Shown: positions 10,194 through 20,667 of the stretch, piece by piece | How positions within the stretch are numbered: position 1 is the stretch's first letter | Layout: the number at the start of each line of letters is the position of its first letter | Source of the DNA: CAJXJP01 sp964022365 | Lineage (GTDB): Bacteria > Patescibacteriota > Gracilibacteria > BD1-5 > UBA6164 | Reading direction: 5' to 3' | DNA: 64,000 nucleotides | Assembly (NCBI GenBank): GCA_964022365.1 | Contig: CAXHZN010000003.1 | Location: forward strand, 121,287 to 185,286 | Made by a program: the position numbers and the translations under genes | The notes under the pieces: model-generated | What the model was told of the DNA's origin: nothing | Seen by the model: the letters and a program-made list of their open reading frames with translations, nothing else | Database searches by the model: none

Positions 10194-10251
10194 AAAATAA
10201 AATAAAATTAAATTAAAATATATTTTTTTAATTACATATTTTATTATATAA

Positions 10252-10284
10252 AAAAAATGAAGAATAAAAATTATTCTTCATTTT
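10252..10284 (-). terminator. Terminator of the S41 protease gene
   Basis: Arms ATGAAGAATAA and TTATTCTTCAT around an AAA loop, spanning the TAA stop, with flanking A/T runs. Confidence 0.75.
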
Positions 10285-11572
10285 GAGTATTTTCTTCAAG
10301 AGTTTTTTCTTGATTAAATAATTCTATAGTTTGAGTAAAATTATTATTTTGGATAAATGTATCTAAAATATTTTTTGCTTCTTCTAATTGTCTGTCGTAT
10401 TTGTCTACATAATCTTGTTTTTCAAAACTTACTTCTATATCTGGAGCAATCCCTTGTTTATCAATATTTTTATCTTTTGGTGTAAACCATTTTGCAATAG
10501 TGATTTTTAATAGAGAATCATTTGATGTTTGAAATGGTTGTTGAACTGATCATTTTCCATAGGTATTTTTTCAAACTAAGATTCACCTTTGATGGTCATG
10601 AAGTGCTCAAGCTAAAATTTCAGAAGCACTGGCAGAATTTTCATTTATTAGAACTACAATTGGTTTTTCGTAGACCGGTCCAAAATTTACAGATTTATAT
10701 ACATCATTTGGTTGAAATCATGGGTATTTTGTAACCACTAATAACGTATCGTCTGGTAATAATTCACTTAAAATTTCTGTAGCTGTATGAAGGTATCAAC
10801 CTCCATTATCACGAACATCTATGATTAACCCATCGGTATCATTAAGTTGCTCTAATGCTTTTTCAAATTCGTTTACTGTGTCTTCACCAAACATATTCAA
10901 TGCAATGTAACCTGTATTATTATCAAGTAATTTAGATTCAATCGAAGGAATAACTATTTTATCACGTATAACCGTAATTTCTAAAACTTCCGTTTCTCAT
11001 TCACGTAAAACTTCTAAGTCTACACTGGTTCCAGCTGGTCATTTTATTAAATCAATTGCGTCATATAAATCCAAATCTTGTAAAATTGTTTCATTTGCAG
11101 TGATGAGAATATCATTTGCTAATATTCCATATTGTAAAGCTGGAGATCCTTTTATAACTCTATCAATTTTTACTCATAATGGATGTTCTTCTACAACAGC
11201 TCAGATTCATTCAAAATCTCACGATAAACTTTCTTCAAATCTTTGTTTTTCTTTCAAAGTCATATATTCAGAATGTTTATCTCACAATCATTCAACTAAT
11301 CACTTAATTGCTCAGTCAATAAGATTTTGTTTTTCTATATGATCTATATCATAACTATACTTTTCTATGATTTCATAAACTTGCCAGAAACGACTTAAAT
11401 CTAAGTTTTCTCCATCTTTTTGCACTATTTGTTTATATTCATTGAGAGTTTTTCACAATGGTGATGTATTATTTTGGCTTATAAAAAGGCAAAATAATAT
11501 TCACAATAAGAAACTTGTTAAAAAAGTTATAAAAACTACCGGAAAAACACTTTTTTGTTTAAAACTATTCAT
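10271..11572 (-). CDS. ctpA: C-terminal processing peptidase, S41 family, membrane-anchored
   Basis: This is a serine protease acting outside the cytoplasmic membrane, typically on protein C-termini. An N-terminal signal anchor (VFPVVFITFLTSFLLGILFCLF) starts the 433-aa product. A PDZ domain (about residues 110-190, with ASPALQ-like GSPALQYGILANDIL) binds substrates. The S41 core has VIDVRDNGGG-like IIDVRDNGGG, the nucleophile Ser in NENSASASEILAGAL near residue 311 and the catalytic Lys in NTYGKGSVQ near 337. It ends in a short acidic helix. Start is ATG 11572. A GACCGGTC site is read as G-P-V-Y. The gene faces away from the cluster starting at 11939 across a 366-base gap. Confidence 0.93.
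10673..10680. repeat. GACCGGTC palindrome in the S41 protease gene
   Basis: Exact copy, flanked A and C, read on the minus strand as GGA-CCG-GTC (G-P-V). Confidence 0.9.
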
Positions 11573-11938
11573 AAATGTCAAAATATCTTTTTAATAAAAT
11601 TTTCACAAACAACTATAAAGTTTTACGAAAAAAAGACAAGTCAATAAATAATTTTATAAATTGTGAAAAACTTGTAAAATTCATAAATAATAGCTTTATA
11701 AAGACATAAAAATATATTTTTCATAAGAGTGTTAAAAACTAATTTACTATAAAATGGCTTAAATAAGCTATTTTAACATTTTAACATAAATCATTAATAC
11801 TAATACTAAGTATATAAAATATAAATAATTACATAAGTAGTACACAAATGTGTAAAAGATAAAAAGATGAAATCTTAAATTTGTAATTCAATAAAAAATG
11901 TGTTATTTTATATATGAATATTTATTAATTATCAACGT
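11573..11938. promoter_or_regulatory. Divergent AT-rich intergenic region with a near-perfect palindrome
   Basis: This 366-base gap separates two divergent transcripts and has no supported frame. At 11751-11774 AAAATGGCTTA and TAAGCTATTTT form a 24-bp dyad with one mismatch. It is followed directly by a tandem TTTTAACATTTTAACA (11771-11786) and TAATACTAATACTA. The dyad and repeats could be an operator for one or both neighbours. The assignment is inference; no promoter hexamers are clear. Confidence 0.45.
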
Positions 11939-12250
11939 ATGATTTTTGATTTCTTGAAAAAACAAAATGAAATTGCAAAGAAAAAAGAACTCATCACGAT
12001 TATGATTCAGTCTATAAACATCTCTGAAGAACAAAAAGAACTCTATTTAGAATCTTTAGATGTGTTAGATAAACAATGAGTTGATAATCTGTATGAAGAA
12101 CTTTCTCATTTTATTGAAAATATAGAATTAAAAGAACTAGAAGATATAAAACAACAAAATTTCTGAACTATTTCAGGAATGAGAAAAAAAGAAGCCGAAG
12201 AAAAGAAAAAAGAAATGAATTCTTTTTCGTTTTTACTCCATAATTTATAA
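11939..12250 (+). CDS. Unknown small charged protein, 103 aa
   Basis: I do not recognise it. The frame opens MIFDFLKKQNEIAKKKELI, is helical and rich in Glu and Lys, and has no membrane segment or cysteine. The C-terminal third (MRKKEAEEKKKEMNSFSFLL) is strongly basic-acidic alternating, suggesting a coiled coil. It is the first gene of a cluster of unknown and membrane proteins running to 14605, with 3 to 27 bases between the frames, so it is likely an operon leader. Three TGA codons are read as Gly. Confidence 0.7.
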
Positions 12251-12253
12251 AAA

Positions 12254-12499
12254 ATGTCGAATTTTGAAAATACACAAAATATAGAATCTCAAGATATTTT
12301 AAAAAATTTATCTGAGTGTACATCTGCTGATGAAGCTCTTAATTTAATGCAAAATAGAGTAGAAAATAATTTAGAAAAAGCTGAATGACTTTTTGCTGCA
12401 AAAGAATGATGTAAATTTTTATTAGAAAAAAATTCAGAAGAATGTACTCCTAAAATCACGAGTATTTTAGATAAATATCTACAAACAACAACTGCATAA
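12254..12499 (+). CDS. Unknown small acidic protein, 81 aa
   Basis: The frame opens MSNFENTQNIESQDILKNLSECTSADEALNLM (residues 1-32 region) and is acidic and helical, with three cysteines at SECTS, GCKF and EECTP. No family is recognised. It starts three bases after the preceding stop and is followed after 27 bases by the 458-aa membrane protein, which supports co-transcription. Two TGA codons fall at what would otherwise be premature ends. Confidence 0.7.
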
Positions 12500-12526
12500 A
12501 AATAATTTTATAGTGAAATAGTGTAT

Positions 12527-13903
12527 ATGAAAAAATTTAAAATAGCTGTATCCAAAGGTCAGAAAAAATATACTCTGGTCCTAAAAGCTGAAAATGAAAC
12601 CGAGGCAAAGCTGAGAGTTCACAAGGAATGATACTCTATTTTAAGTTTGCAAGAAATCTGAGATGAATTGCAAGTTTGACACGCATATTCATTTGTGTGA
12701 AGAAAAGATTGAGAAGAAAAAAAAGGGAAAGTAATGGGAAATGAAATATTTAAAGTATATATAAAATTAAGAAAAGACCTTGGATATGAAATTTCTGAAA
12801 TTTATTCTGACGATCAACCAAAACCTACACAAGCAGAAATTCAAAAACAACTTCGTAATCTCGAACAAGAATACCAAATATATCTTGAAACTCTTAAAAA
12901 ATCAGAAAAAAAACAACCAAAAAAAATAATAGAAGAGAAGGTTGATAAAACACAAGAAACAAATATAGATTCTTTTTTTATAAAAAAAGAATTAGAACAA
13001 ACCTATAAACTTATTGATTTTGTATTATTAAAATTGCAAAATCTTATTGATAATAAAGAAATTGAAAATTTAGATCCTATACAAAAAGAAAAATTAAAAA
13101 CGTTGTATAATTCTATAATTAAAATTAAAAAATCTACAAATATTGCGAAACTTAAAGAAGTTTGAGAATTAGCATTATATAAAATCGGTTTATTAGAGCT
13201 CAAAGAACTCGAAGAAAATAAATCTGATAATATGAAAGGTTTACTTAAAGATACCAATAAATTATTAAAACAAATTGGTTCGAGTAAACAATTTATAGAA
13301 AAAGAAAAAGATTATAAGAGAATTATTACAGAAAAATTTTCAAAATTATTTTCTCCTTGAGAAAAAAAATCAAAAAAAGTTAAAGTTGATAAAACATCTC
13401 ATGAATATATTAGGACTGAGTTACTTATTAGGAAATATGATGAAAAATTAAAAGAAAATACAAAAGAAATAATTAAAAATTTCTTTGCTTCAAAGAAAAA
13501 TAAAAAAGATGATTTACTTCTAAGAAGAAAAGTAATAAAACAAAATCTAGTATTATATACAGTAAAACAAAAATGAATCAATTATTCATATACAGCTATA
13601 AAAAAATGATATAGTTATATCCTACAAATGATTGATAAAATCATCACTATTGTTCGTCAGTATATTTTTGCAATTATATTTTTTTACAGTTTCTTTGTAT
13701 TAGTCTATATTATTGCTTTTCCGCTTATTTCACCAAATCAAGCGACATTGAGTGAAATATCATTTAACTTCCAATGACTCAGATATTTTATACTATTTAT
13801 TTTTGTATATATTACTTTATACATCAGAAAAGGATATATTTCTCTCGGAGTAAATTTTGTAATTTTGTTTTTTATCGTTATATTTGGAATAATTAACTTC
13901 TAA
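12527..13903 (+). CDS. Membrane protein with PulF/PilC-like N-terminal segment, 458 aa
   Basis: The first 45 residues (KKFKIAVSKGQKKYTLVLKA, then ENETEAKLRVHKEGYSILSL) resemble the small N-terminal domain of type II secretion/type IV pilus platform proteins, which transforms A-x-eA-x-L-x-x-G-y-x-v-l-x-i. The long middle (about 60-370) is highly charged and helical. Three hydrophobic helices close the protein (QYIFAIIFFYSFFVLVYIIAF, YFILFIFVYITLYI, VNFVILFFIVIFGIINF). The rest is unlike PilF/PilC, so only a shared N-terminal module is claimed. It is followed after nine bases by another membrane protein. Function unknown; a role near a pilus or secretion assembly is speculative. Confidence 0.72.
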
Positions 13904-13912
13904 ATACATCAT

Positions 13913-14605
13913 ATGAGATTTTTAATCGTGGGAGTTTCATTATTATTTTCATTCATTTTTTATCTATTTTATACAGCAAACTTAGGAAAAAATATTTTTT
14001 TTCAAAGTAGTGAAAATGTCTTTTATGGTAAAAATTTATTGTGAAGTTTTATATATTTTCCTATTTTATTCCTCTTTTTAGCTGTATTTTTCTTTTTTAT
14101 ATTTAAATGAAATGTAAAAAATATTTCAAATAATCAATCAGAAGAAGAAGATTTCGGACCGGTCCAAGAAAAAGAACCAAATTATATATCTTTCTATATT
14201 ATTTTTTGAATAATTATTTGAATTATTTTTTATTTTTTCTGATTTAATTTTATCTATTTATTCGGACTATTTACTACATTTATAAGTTTTCACTTTTTAT
14301 CTCGAGTTTTATATTTCTATCATAAAATAGAAAATAATTCTTATGTAAAAATAAATATTTTTTCTATTATATTTTGATATTTATTTTCGATTGGATCAGT
14401 TTTATTTATATATTTTTATAATGAATTTCAATTATTTTCTCAATTTCAAGCCATTTTATTTTATATTTGGATTTGAGTAATAAGTTTTTTTCATATATAT
14501 ATTCATATTCGTTACACAAATATTATTTCACTACTTATATGAGTTATTACATTTATTTTTAGTTTGTACAGTATTATTCATAGCTTGTTTCCTTGAATTA
14601 TTTAG
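13913..14605 (+). CDS. Multi-pass membrane protein, 230 aa
   Basis: About six hydrophobic helices are visible: an N-terminal signal-anchor type segment (FLIVGVSLLFSFIFYLFY), a second after the GSFIYFPILF stretch, then an acidic cytoplasmic or external loop (NQSEEEDFGPVQEKEP) and further helices to the C-terminus. No family motif is recognised. The gene lies nine bases after the 458-aa gene and is the last of the operon, ending inside a terminator hairpin. A GACCGGTC site is located in the loop, read G-P-V. Aromatic and Ile content is very high. Confidence 0.7.
14157..14164. repeat. GACCGGTC palindrome in a membrane-protein gene
   Basis: Exact copy in form GGACCGGTCC, read GGA-CCG-GTC (G-P-V) in a hydrophilic loop where protein conservation is likely weak. 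Confidence 0.9.
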
Positions 14606-14637
14606 TATTTTTCTTATATTAAGAAAAATACTTTTTT
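14604..14637 (+). terminator. Terminator at the end of the 11.9-14.6 kb operon
   Basis: Arms AGTATTTTTCTTA and TAAGAAAAATACT around TAT, followed by a T run; the left arm includes the stop codon. Confidence 0.8.
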
Positions 14638-14649
14638 AATGAAAAAAAT

Positions 14650-16053
14650 ATGTTTGAAATTATTCACAAACTCAAAAAAGAGCATAATAATCACGTTTAT
14701 GTGATTCAAAATAAATCTGACCTAAAAAATATTTTAGAAATATCTGAAAATAAAACTCTAAAAGATAAAATTATTTCTCTTTTAGAAGGGAAAAAATCAA
14801 CAAAATTAGATATTTTTATTTGAGAAAAAAATTGTGAAAATATATTTTTATTTATTCTCGCAAAAAAAGATGAATCAAAACTCGTAGATTTTGTTTCTAC
14901 TCAAACAAAAATACTTCCAAAGAATTTCACATTTTGTGTACAAAATGACAAAAACTTGTCAAACTTGTTAAAATCTCTTTTTTTATCAAACTACAGTTTT
15001 GATGAATATAAAAGCAAAAAAGAAGAAAAAAACTATAGTGTTTTTATAGACAAATCTCTCAATAAACTTGTAGAAGCAGAAAAAGAACTTATAGATAATA
15101 TTTCTTTAGCTCGTGATTTAGGTGAAACTCCGAGTAATTTTCTTTACCCAGAATCATTTGCAAAAATAGTAAAAAATACCAAATGGAAAAATACTAAAAT
15201 AAAAATTCTTACACCAAAACAAATAGAAAAAAAATGACTGTGATTATTACACGCCGTTTGAAAATGAAGTGTTCATAAACCATATGTAGTAATCATGGAA
15301 AGAATTGTTGATAAAAAACTACCAACAATCTGACTTGTTTGAAAATGAGTAACTTTTGATACCGGTGGAATCCAAGTAAAACCAGGTGATCATATGTATG
15401 AAATGAAATGAGATATGTGAGGTTGAGCAAGTGTATTTGCTACAATGAAACAACTCGATAATAAAGATCTCAATGTAAATATAGTTGCTGCGATTTGATT
15501 AGCTGAAAATCATATCTCAGGAGAATCATATAAACCTTCAGATATAATCACAGCCTACAATGGAAAAACTGTTGATATAATCCATACAGATGCTGAATGA
15601 AGACTCGTTATGGCTGACGTTATGAGTTATATTTCAAACAAATATAAACTAGATAATCTCATTACAGTTGCTACTCTTACAGGAGCATGTATGGTTGCGT
15701 TAGGATTTCGTTATGCATGAATAATGTGAAATGATGAAGAAATGATTGAAAATCTTTTAGAATATTCAAAATCACATGAAGAAAAATATAACAGACTTCC
15801 ATTTGATGATTATTTTGTATCAAAAACAAAATGAAAAATTGCTGATTTAGAAAATTTAAATAGATGAACTATGGCAGGATCGTCTATGGCTGCAGCATTT
15901 TTATCAAATTTTTGTGATAATAATGAAAAATATACACATCTAGATATTGCAGGAGTTTGACTCAATTCATACGAATCATATGGTTATGTAAACCAATGAA
16001 ATACAGGTTTTTGAGTAGAATCGCTTTCTACAATTTTTCAAAATATTAAATAA
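14650..16053 (+). CDS. pepA: Leucyl aminopeptidase, M17 family
   Basis: This cytoplasmic di-metal exopeptidase removes N-terminal residues and recycles peptides. The 467-aa product has the N-terminal M17 domain followed by the catalytic core: VGKGVTFDTGGIQVKPG (metal ligands and GKG lysine), MKGDMGG, the signature HTDAEGRLVMADV near residue 312, and LTGACMVALG. NTDAEGRL is written with TGA at its Gly, one of the best local proofs that TGA is glycine. Start is ATG 14650; an ATG a few bases earlier is in another frame. The last catalytic region (GTMAGSSMAAAFL, THLDIAGVG) is intact. Confidence 0.95.
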
Positions 16054-16081
16054 TTCCTCCAAAATTATTTAAAATAAAAAT

Positions 16082-16789
16082 ATGAAATACGTAAAAATTA
16101 TAAAAATAATTAAAGATATTTTTTCACCGAAAAAATGTTATTCTTGCTGAAAAGAATGACATTTTTTGTGTTTAGAGTGTTTAAATAAACAAAATAATTT
16201 TGAAGAAATATGTTATATTTGTAAAAATCCAAGCAAAAATTTTGAAATTCATAAAGACTGTAGGACCGGTCTTTATTTTAAAAAAGTTATTTTATTAACT
16301 CATTACAAAAACCCAGTGATAAAAAAACTTATCACACACGGAAAATTTTATAAGAAAAAAGATATTTTTGAAGATTTTGGAAAGTATTTATCAAAATTGT
16401 TAATAAAATATCAAAAAGATGTCAATAAAAATAATACTATCATTATCCCTACTCCAGTATCTTTTTTAAGAAAATTAAAAAGATGATACAATCAAAGCCA
16501 AATTTTAGCACAAAGTATTTCAAATAGGACCGGTCTAGAAGTTATTCCAGACCTTATTTTAAAATCAAAACATACCAGACAACAAAGTAAAATATCAAAG
16601 AAACATAGAAAAAAAAATTTAGAAAATAGCTTTGTATTCAATAAAAAGTATAGAGACAAGTTTGACAATTTTCATATTATTATTGTGGATGATGTTATTT
16701 CAACATGAAATACCTTAAATGAAATTTCTAAAGTTTTATACCAAAATTGATTTAAAAATATTTCTTGTTTAGTCATTGCTTCTGATTAA
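16082..16789 (+). CDS. comF: ComF family protein (phosphoribosyltransferase fold)
   Basis: ComF works inside the cell during DNA uptake, probably with the ssDNA translocation machinery. The 235-aa product starts with a zinc-ribbon of the C-x2-C type (CYSCGKE, CLECL, CYIC and a fourth Cys pair), followed by a phosphoribosyltransferase fold with RGYNQSQ-like LKRGYNQSQILAQSI and the PRPP motif IIIVDDVISTGNTLNEI near residue 200. Start is ATG 16082. Two GACCGGTC sites are both read as R-T-G-L. Together with comEC, pilB and pilC in this window, it supports a natural transformation apparatus. Confidence 0.92.
16264..16271. repeat. GACCGGTC palindrome in comF (first)
   Basis: Exact copy, form GGACCGGTCT, read AGG-ACC-GGT-CTT. 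Confidence 0.9.
16528..16535. repeat. GACCGGTC palindrome in comF (second)
   Basis: Exact copy, form GGACCGGTCT, read AGG-ACC-GGT-CTA, the same four residues as the first copy. Confidence 0.9.
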
Positions 16790-16838
16790 CAATTTGACAT
16801 TTATTAATTATTAAGATATAATAATATTAATAAAAAAA

Positions 16839-16867
16839 GGAGGAAAATTTATTCATATAATTTTCCT
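16839..16867 (+). promoter_or_regulatory. Shine-Dalgarno sequence overlapping a hairpin upstream of 16872
   Basis: GGAGG at 16839-16843 is followed by arms AGGAAAATT (16841-16849) and AATTTTCCT (16859-16867) five bases before the ATG. The hairpin covers part of the GGAGG and brings the ATG closer to it. A strong GGAGG is rare in this window, so this may be a deliberate translation control. Inference only. Confidence 0.45.
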
Positions 16868-16871
16868 AAAA

Positions 16872-17753
16872 ATGGTGCTTACAGCTCATACTCATAATAC
16901 TCAATATGACATTATTGAAAGTGATTCTAATACTGATGATACTATAGAAAATCAAGAACCAGGACAACTTGATTTATTTTCATGAGAAGTTTTTGATGTA
17001 ATAAAAACAAATCAATCTAGAGTAGATAGATTTATTCAGCCACCAAGATTACAAGAAGTTCCTGTTCAAGAAAATATTCCTCTTACAGATCAAGAGTTTT
17101 TTTTAAGCTTAAATGAAAATTATGAACATTTATTTAAAGATGTAAATCTTGAAAATGTTAAATATGATAAAATAAATTCTACTATGGAATTTCAATCGAA
17201 AGGTTTAGAATTTAGAGTTGAATTTCAATGAAAAAATGTTCAATACTTTGTTGAAAATACAAAATTTACTGTTGCAGATTTATGAAAATTTTCTGTTAAT
17301 TTTAGTTTTTTATTTGCTAAAATATGTACATATTTTGGTTTTGATAATAAACAAATGCATCATGTGAAAAATTGAAATAATATTTCTGCTAAAAAAGCTA
17401 AAGAACTTCCAGAACCTCAGGATAGAATTTTTTTAGCAAAAACAACTGTAGATAAACAAAATATTCATTATTTAAAATATAATGGAAATATAGAAAAATA
17501 TAAAGCTTCTTTGCATTTTAAAATTTGACCAGATATTTATAGGATTGCAAATATTTCTTATACTATTCATGCTAAAGATCCAAGAGATGTAGAGTCAGAA
17601 ATAGCTATTTCAATAAATAATCCAAACAATTTAAATATAAAAAAATTTGATAAAAATAAATGATGGATTGATGTAAATAGTCCAGAAATGATAAATTGAT
17701 TAAAAGATTTATCGTATCATGTTTTATTAAATCATAATGATCATATTGTTTAA
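16872..17753 (+). CDS. Unknown protein, 293 aa
   Basis: I do not recognise this protein. It starts MVLTAHTHNTQYDIIESDS and has no signal peptide or membrane helix. The first 90 residues are acidic and low in structure; the rest alternates strands and helices with many aromatics (EFRVEFQGKNVQYFVEN, FSVNFSFLFAKICTYFG). Gly is often TGA. It sits alone between comF and uvrA on the same strand, behind a GGAGG site that overlaps a hairpin, and is closed by a terminator. A cytosolic globular protein seems most likely. Confidence 0.72.
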
Positions 17754-17791
17754 AAAAAATATTCAAATTTTCTATTTGAATATTTTTTTTT
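17752..17791 (+). terminator. Terminator after the 293-aa gene
   Basis: Arms AATATTCAAAT and ATTTGAATATT followed by a long T run. Confidence 0.75.
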
Positions 17792-17843
17792 ATGGGTAAA
17801 ATGAAATGAACAAAATTTTACGTTTTATTATTACAAAACATAT

Positions 17844-20663
17844 ATGTCAAAATATCTAGAAGTTATTTGAGCACGTACACATAATTTGAAAAATATAAGT
17901 GTTAAAATCCCAAAAAACAAAATGACGGTTATTACTGGACTTTCTGGTTCTGGAAAATCTTCGCTCGCTTTTAATACAATTTACTCTGTTGGACAACAAA
18001 AATATCTCGAAAGTTTGTCGAGTTATGCACGTATGTTCATCGGTGGAATGAAAGAAGAAGCTGAGGTTGATGAAATAAAATGACTTTCTCCAACTATTTC
18101 AATTGATCAAAAAACAACCAGTAAAAATCCACGTTCTACGGTGGGAACTATTACTGAAATTTTTGATTATTATAAACTTTTTTATCTTAATATTGGACAA
18201 AGAACTTGTACAAAATGTGGTACAACCGTTAAAAAAGATAGTTTAGTTGATGTAGTAAATTATATTTCATCACTTTGAGAAAATGAAAAATATATGATTG
18301 TTTCTCCGTTAAGTGAAACATTTGAAAATTTTGCAGAACTCAAAAAAGAATTATTAGAAATGTGATTTATTCGTTTTTTATATCAAGGAAAAATCTTGAC
18401 AATTAACGATGAAATAACTGATTTTGATTCTCAAGAAAAAATATTCATTGTCTTAGATAGACTGGTGGTAAAAGATTATTCAGATTTAGATTCATCAGAT
18501 ACAAAAAGACTGAAAGATTCACTTGAATTGTCGTTTAAAATCTGACAATGACAAACAGGTATTTACACTCTTGATGGGAAAAATGAAGGTTTTTCTAATG
18601 TTTTTGTTTGTTCAAATTGTGGACATATTCCAGCAGAATTGTCTATTTCTAGTTTTTCATTTAATTCGCATTCATGAGCCTGTGGAGAGTGTCAATGACT
18701 TGGAATAAAAAAAGTTTTTCTCGAAGAAAAAATTATAAATCCAAAACTTACTCTTCTAGAATGAGCCGTTGTTGCTCCATGATTTGGTTGAGATTATTTC
18801 TTTGCTTTATTACAAGAAATAGCAAAACATAATCCTGTAGATATAAATCTGGAATATTCTAAGCTTACAAAAAAACAAAGAGATATTATTTTGTACGGAA
18901 CTTGAGATAAAAAATATGATGTAAAATTTACCAATGAATATTGAGTAGAAAACACATATAACTCACGTTTTGAGTGAGTTATAAATACACTTACGAGAAG
19001 ATATTTTGATGGTGGTTGAGAAAAAGGTACTTATGAAGATTATGTTGTGGATATGGATTGTCACTTATGTGATGGACATAGATTAAATCAAGAATCTTTA
19101 GCCGTAAAATTAGGTGGAAAAAATATTTGAGAATTAGCCAATTTATCAGTTGATAAAGCTATAGATTTCCTAAAAAATCTAGACATTTCTCAAACACAAC
19201 AAAAAATGGTGCAAAAAGTATTTAAAAATGCTGTTGAACGTTTAGAATTTCTTCAGTGAGTAGGACTTTCTTATATGACTATTTCTAGAAAAGCTTGAAC
19301 ACTTTCATGATGAGAAGCTCAAAGAATCCGTCTAGCTACACAAATTGGGACAAAACTAGAAGGAATTATCTATGTTTTAGACGAACCATCAATTGGTCTG
19401 CATCCTCGTGATAATGATATGCTGATAGAAAATCTAAAAAAACTTAGAGATATTTGAAATACACTTATCATTGTCGAACATGATGAAGATATTATGAGAC
19501 AAGCAGATCATATTATCGATATTTGACCTGGAGCATGAGTTCATGGATGACAAATAATTGCGCAGTGAAGTATGCAAGAGCTTATAGATAGCGGAGAATC
19601 TGTGACCGGTCCATTTTTACATTCAGATTCTAATATTGTAATAGATAGACCACAAAGAAAAATAGAAAAACATTTAGAAATTATTTGAGCGAGTCAAAAT
19701 AATCTAAAAAATATAGATGTAAAAATTCCTCTATCAAATTTTGTAGTTGTAACAGGAGTTTCAGGTTCTTGAAAATCAAGTCTTGTAAATGACATACTTG
19801 CAAATCATTTAATGAATCAGCTCAATAGAGCAAAAAGACAAGTTGGACAACATAAAGAAATAAAATGAATCGAAAACCTTGATAAAGCTGTGGTTATTGA
19901 CCAAAGCCCAATTGGGAAGACTCCTCGTTCAAATCCAGCTACATATACAGGAGTATTTACTGCTATTCGTGAAGTATTTGCTCAAACAAGTGAAGCTCAA
20001 GTGAGATGATATGGACCAGGTAGATTTAGTTTTAATACCAAACAAGGTCGTTGTGCTGAATGTGAATGAGATGGGGTAAAAAAGATTGAAATGCACTTTT
20101 TACCACCAGTATATATAGAATGTGAATCATGTAGATGACAAAGATATAATACAGAAACACTCCAAATAAAATATAAATGAAAAACTATTTCTCAGGTCTT
20201 AAATATGACAATAGAGGAAACAATGGATTTTTTCTCAGCTCATCCAAAAATCATAAAAACCATAGAAGTTCTCAATGATGTTGGACTTTGATATATTAAA
20301 CTTGGACAATCAAGTGTCACTCTTTCAGGGTGAGAAGCTCAAAGAATTAAACTGGCAACAGAACTTTCAAAAAGATCAACAACAAAGACATTTTACATAT
20401 TAGATGAACCTACGACCGGTCTACATTTCCAAGATGTACAAAAACTTCTTAATATTCTCCATACTCTGGTAAATAAAGGAAACAGTGTATTAGTAATTGA
20501 ACATAATATGGACGTTATTATGAATGCTGACCATATTATTGACATCTGAAAACAAGGATGAGATGCAGGTTGAGAACTCCTATGAACAGGAACGGTAGAC
20601 GATATTTCTAAATTGAAAGATTCTTATACAGCTGAAGCGATAAACAAATATTTAAAAAAATAA
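17844..20663 (+). CDS. uvrA: Excinuclease ABC subunit A
   Basis: UvrA finds bulky DNA damage and loads UvrB in nucleotide excision repair. The 939-aa product matches the family length. It has two ATPase modules: Walker A GLSGSGKSSLAF near residue 33 and GVSGSGKSSLVND, each with an LSGGEAQRI signature and DEPSIGLH or DEPTTGLH. Cysteine pairs CTKCG, CSNCG/CGEC, CHLC and the CAEC/CESC zinc finger near the centre of the second half are present. Glycines in the first LSGGE and in the second Walker A are TGA. Start is ATG 17844. Two GACCGGTC sites lie in it, one inside the DEPTTGLH motif. uvrB and uvrC are not in this window. Confidence 0.97.
19604..19611. repeat. GACCGGTC palindrome in uvrA (first)
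   Basis: Exact copy read GTG-ACC-GGT-CCA (V-T-G-P). Confidence 0.9.
20414..20421. repeat. GACCGGTC palindrome in uvrA (second)
   Basis: Exact copy read ACG-ACC-GGT-CTA (T-T-G-L) inside the conserved D-E-P-T-T-G-L-H motif. Confidence 0.9.
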
Positions 20664-20667
20664 AATA

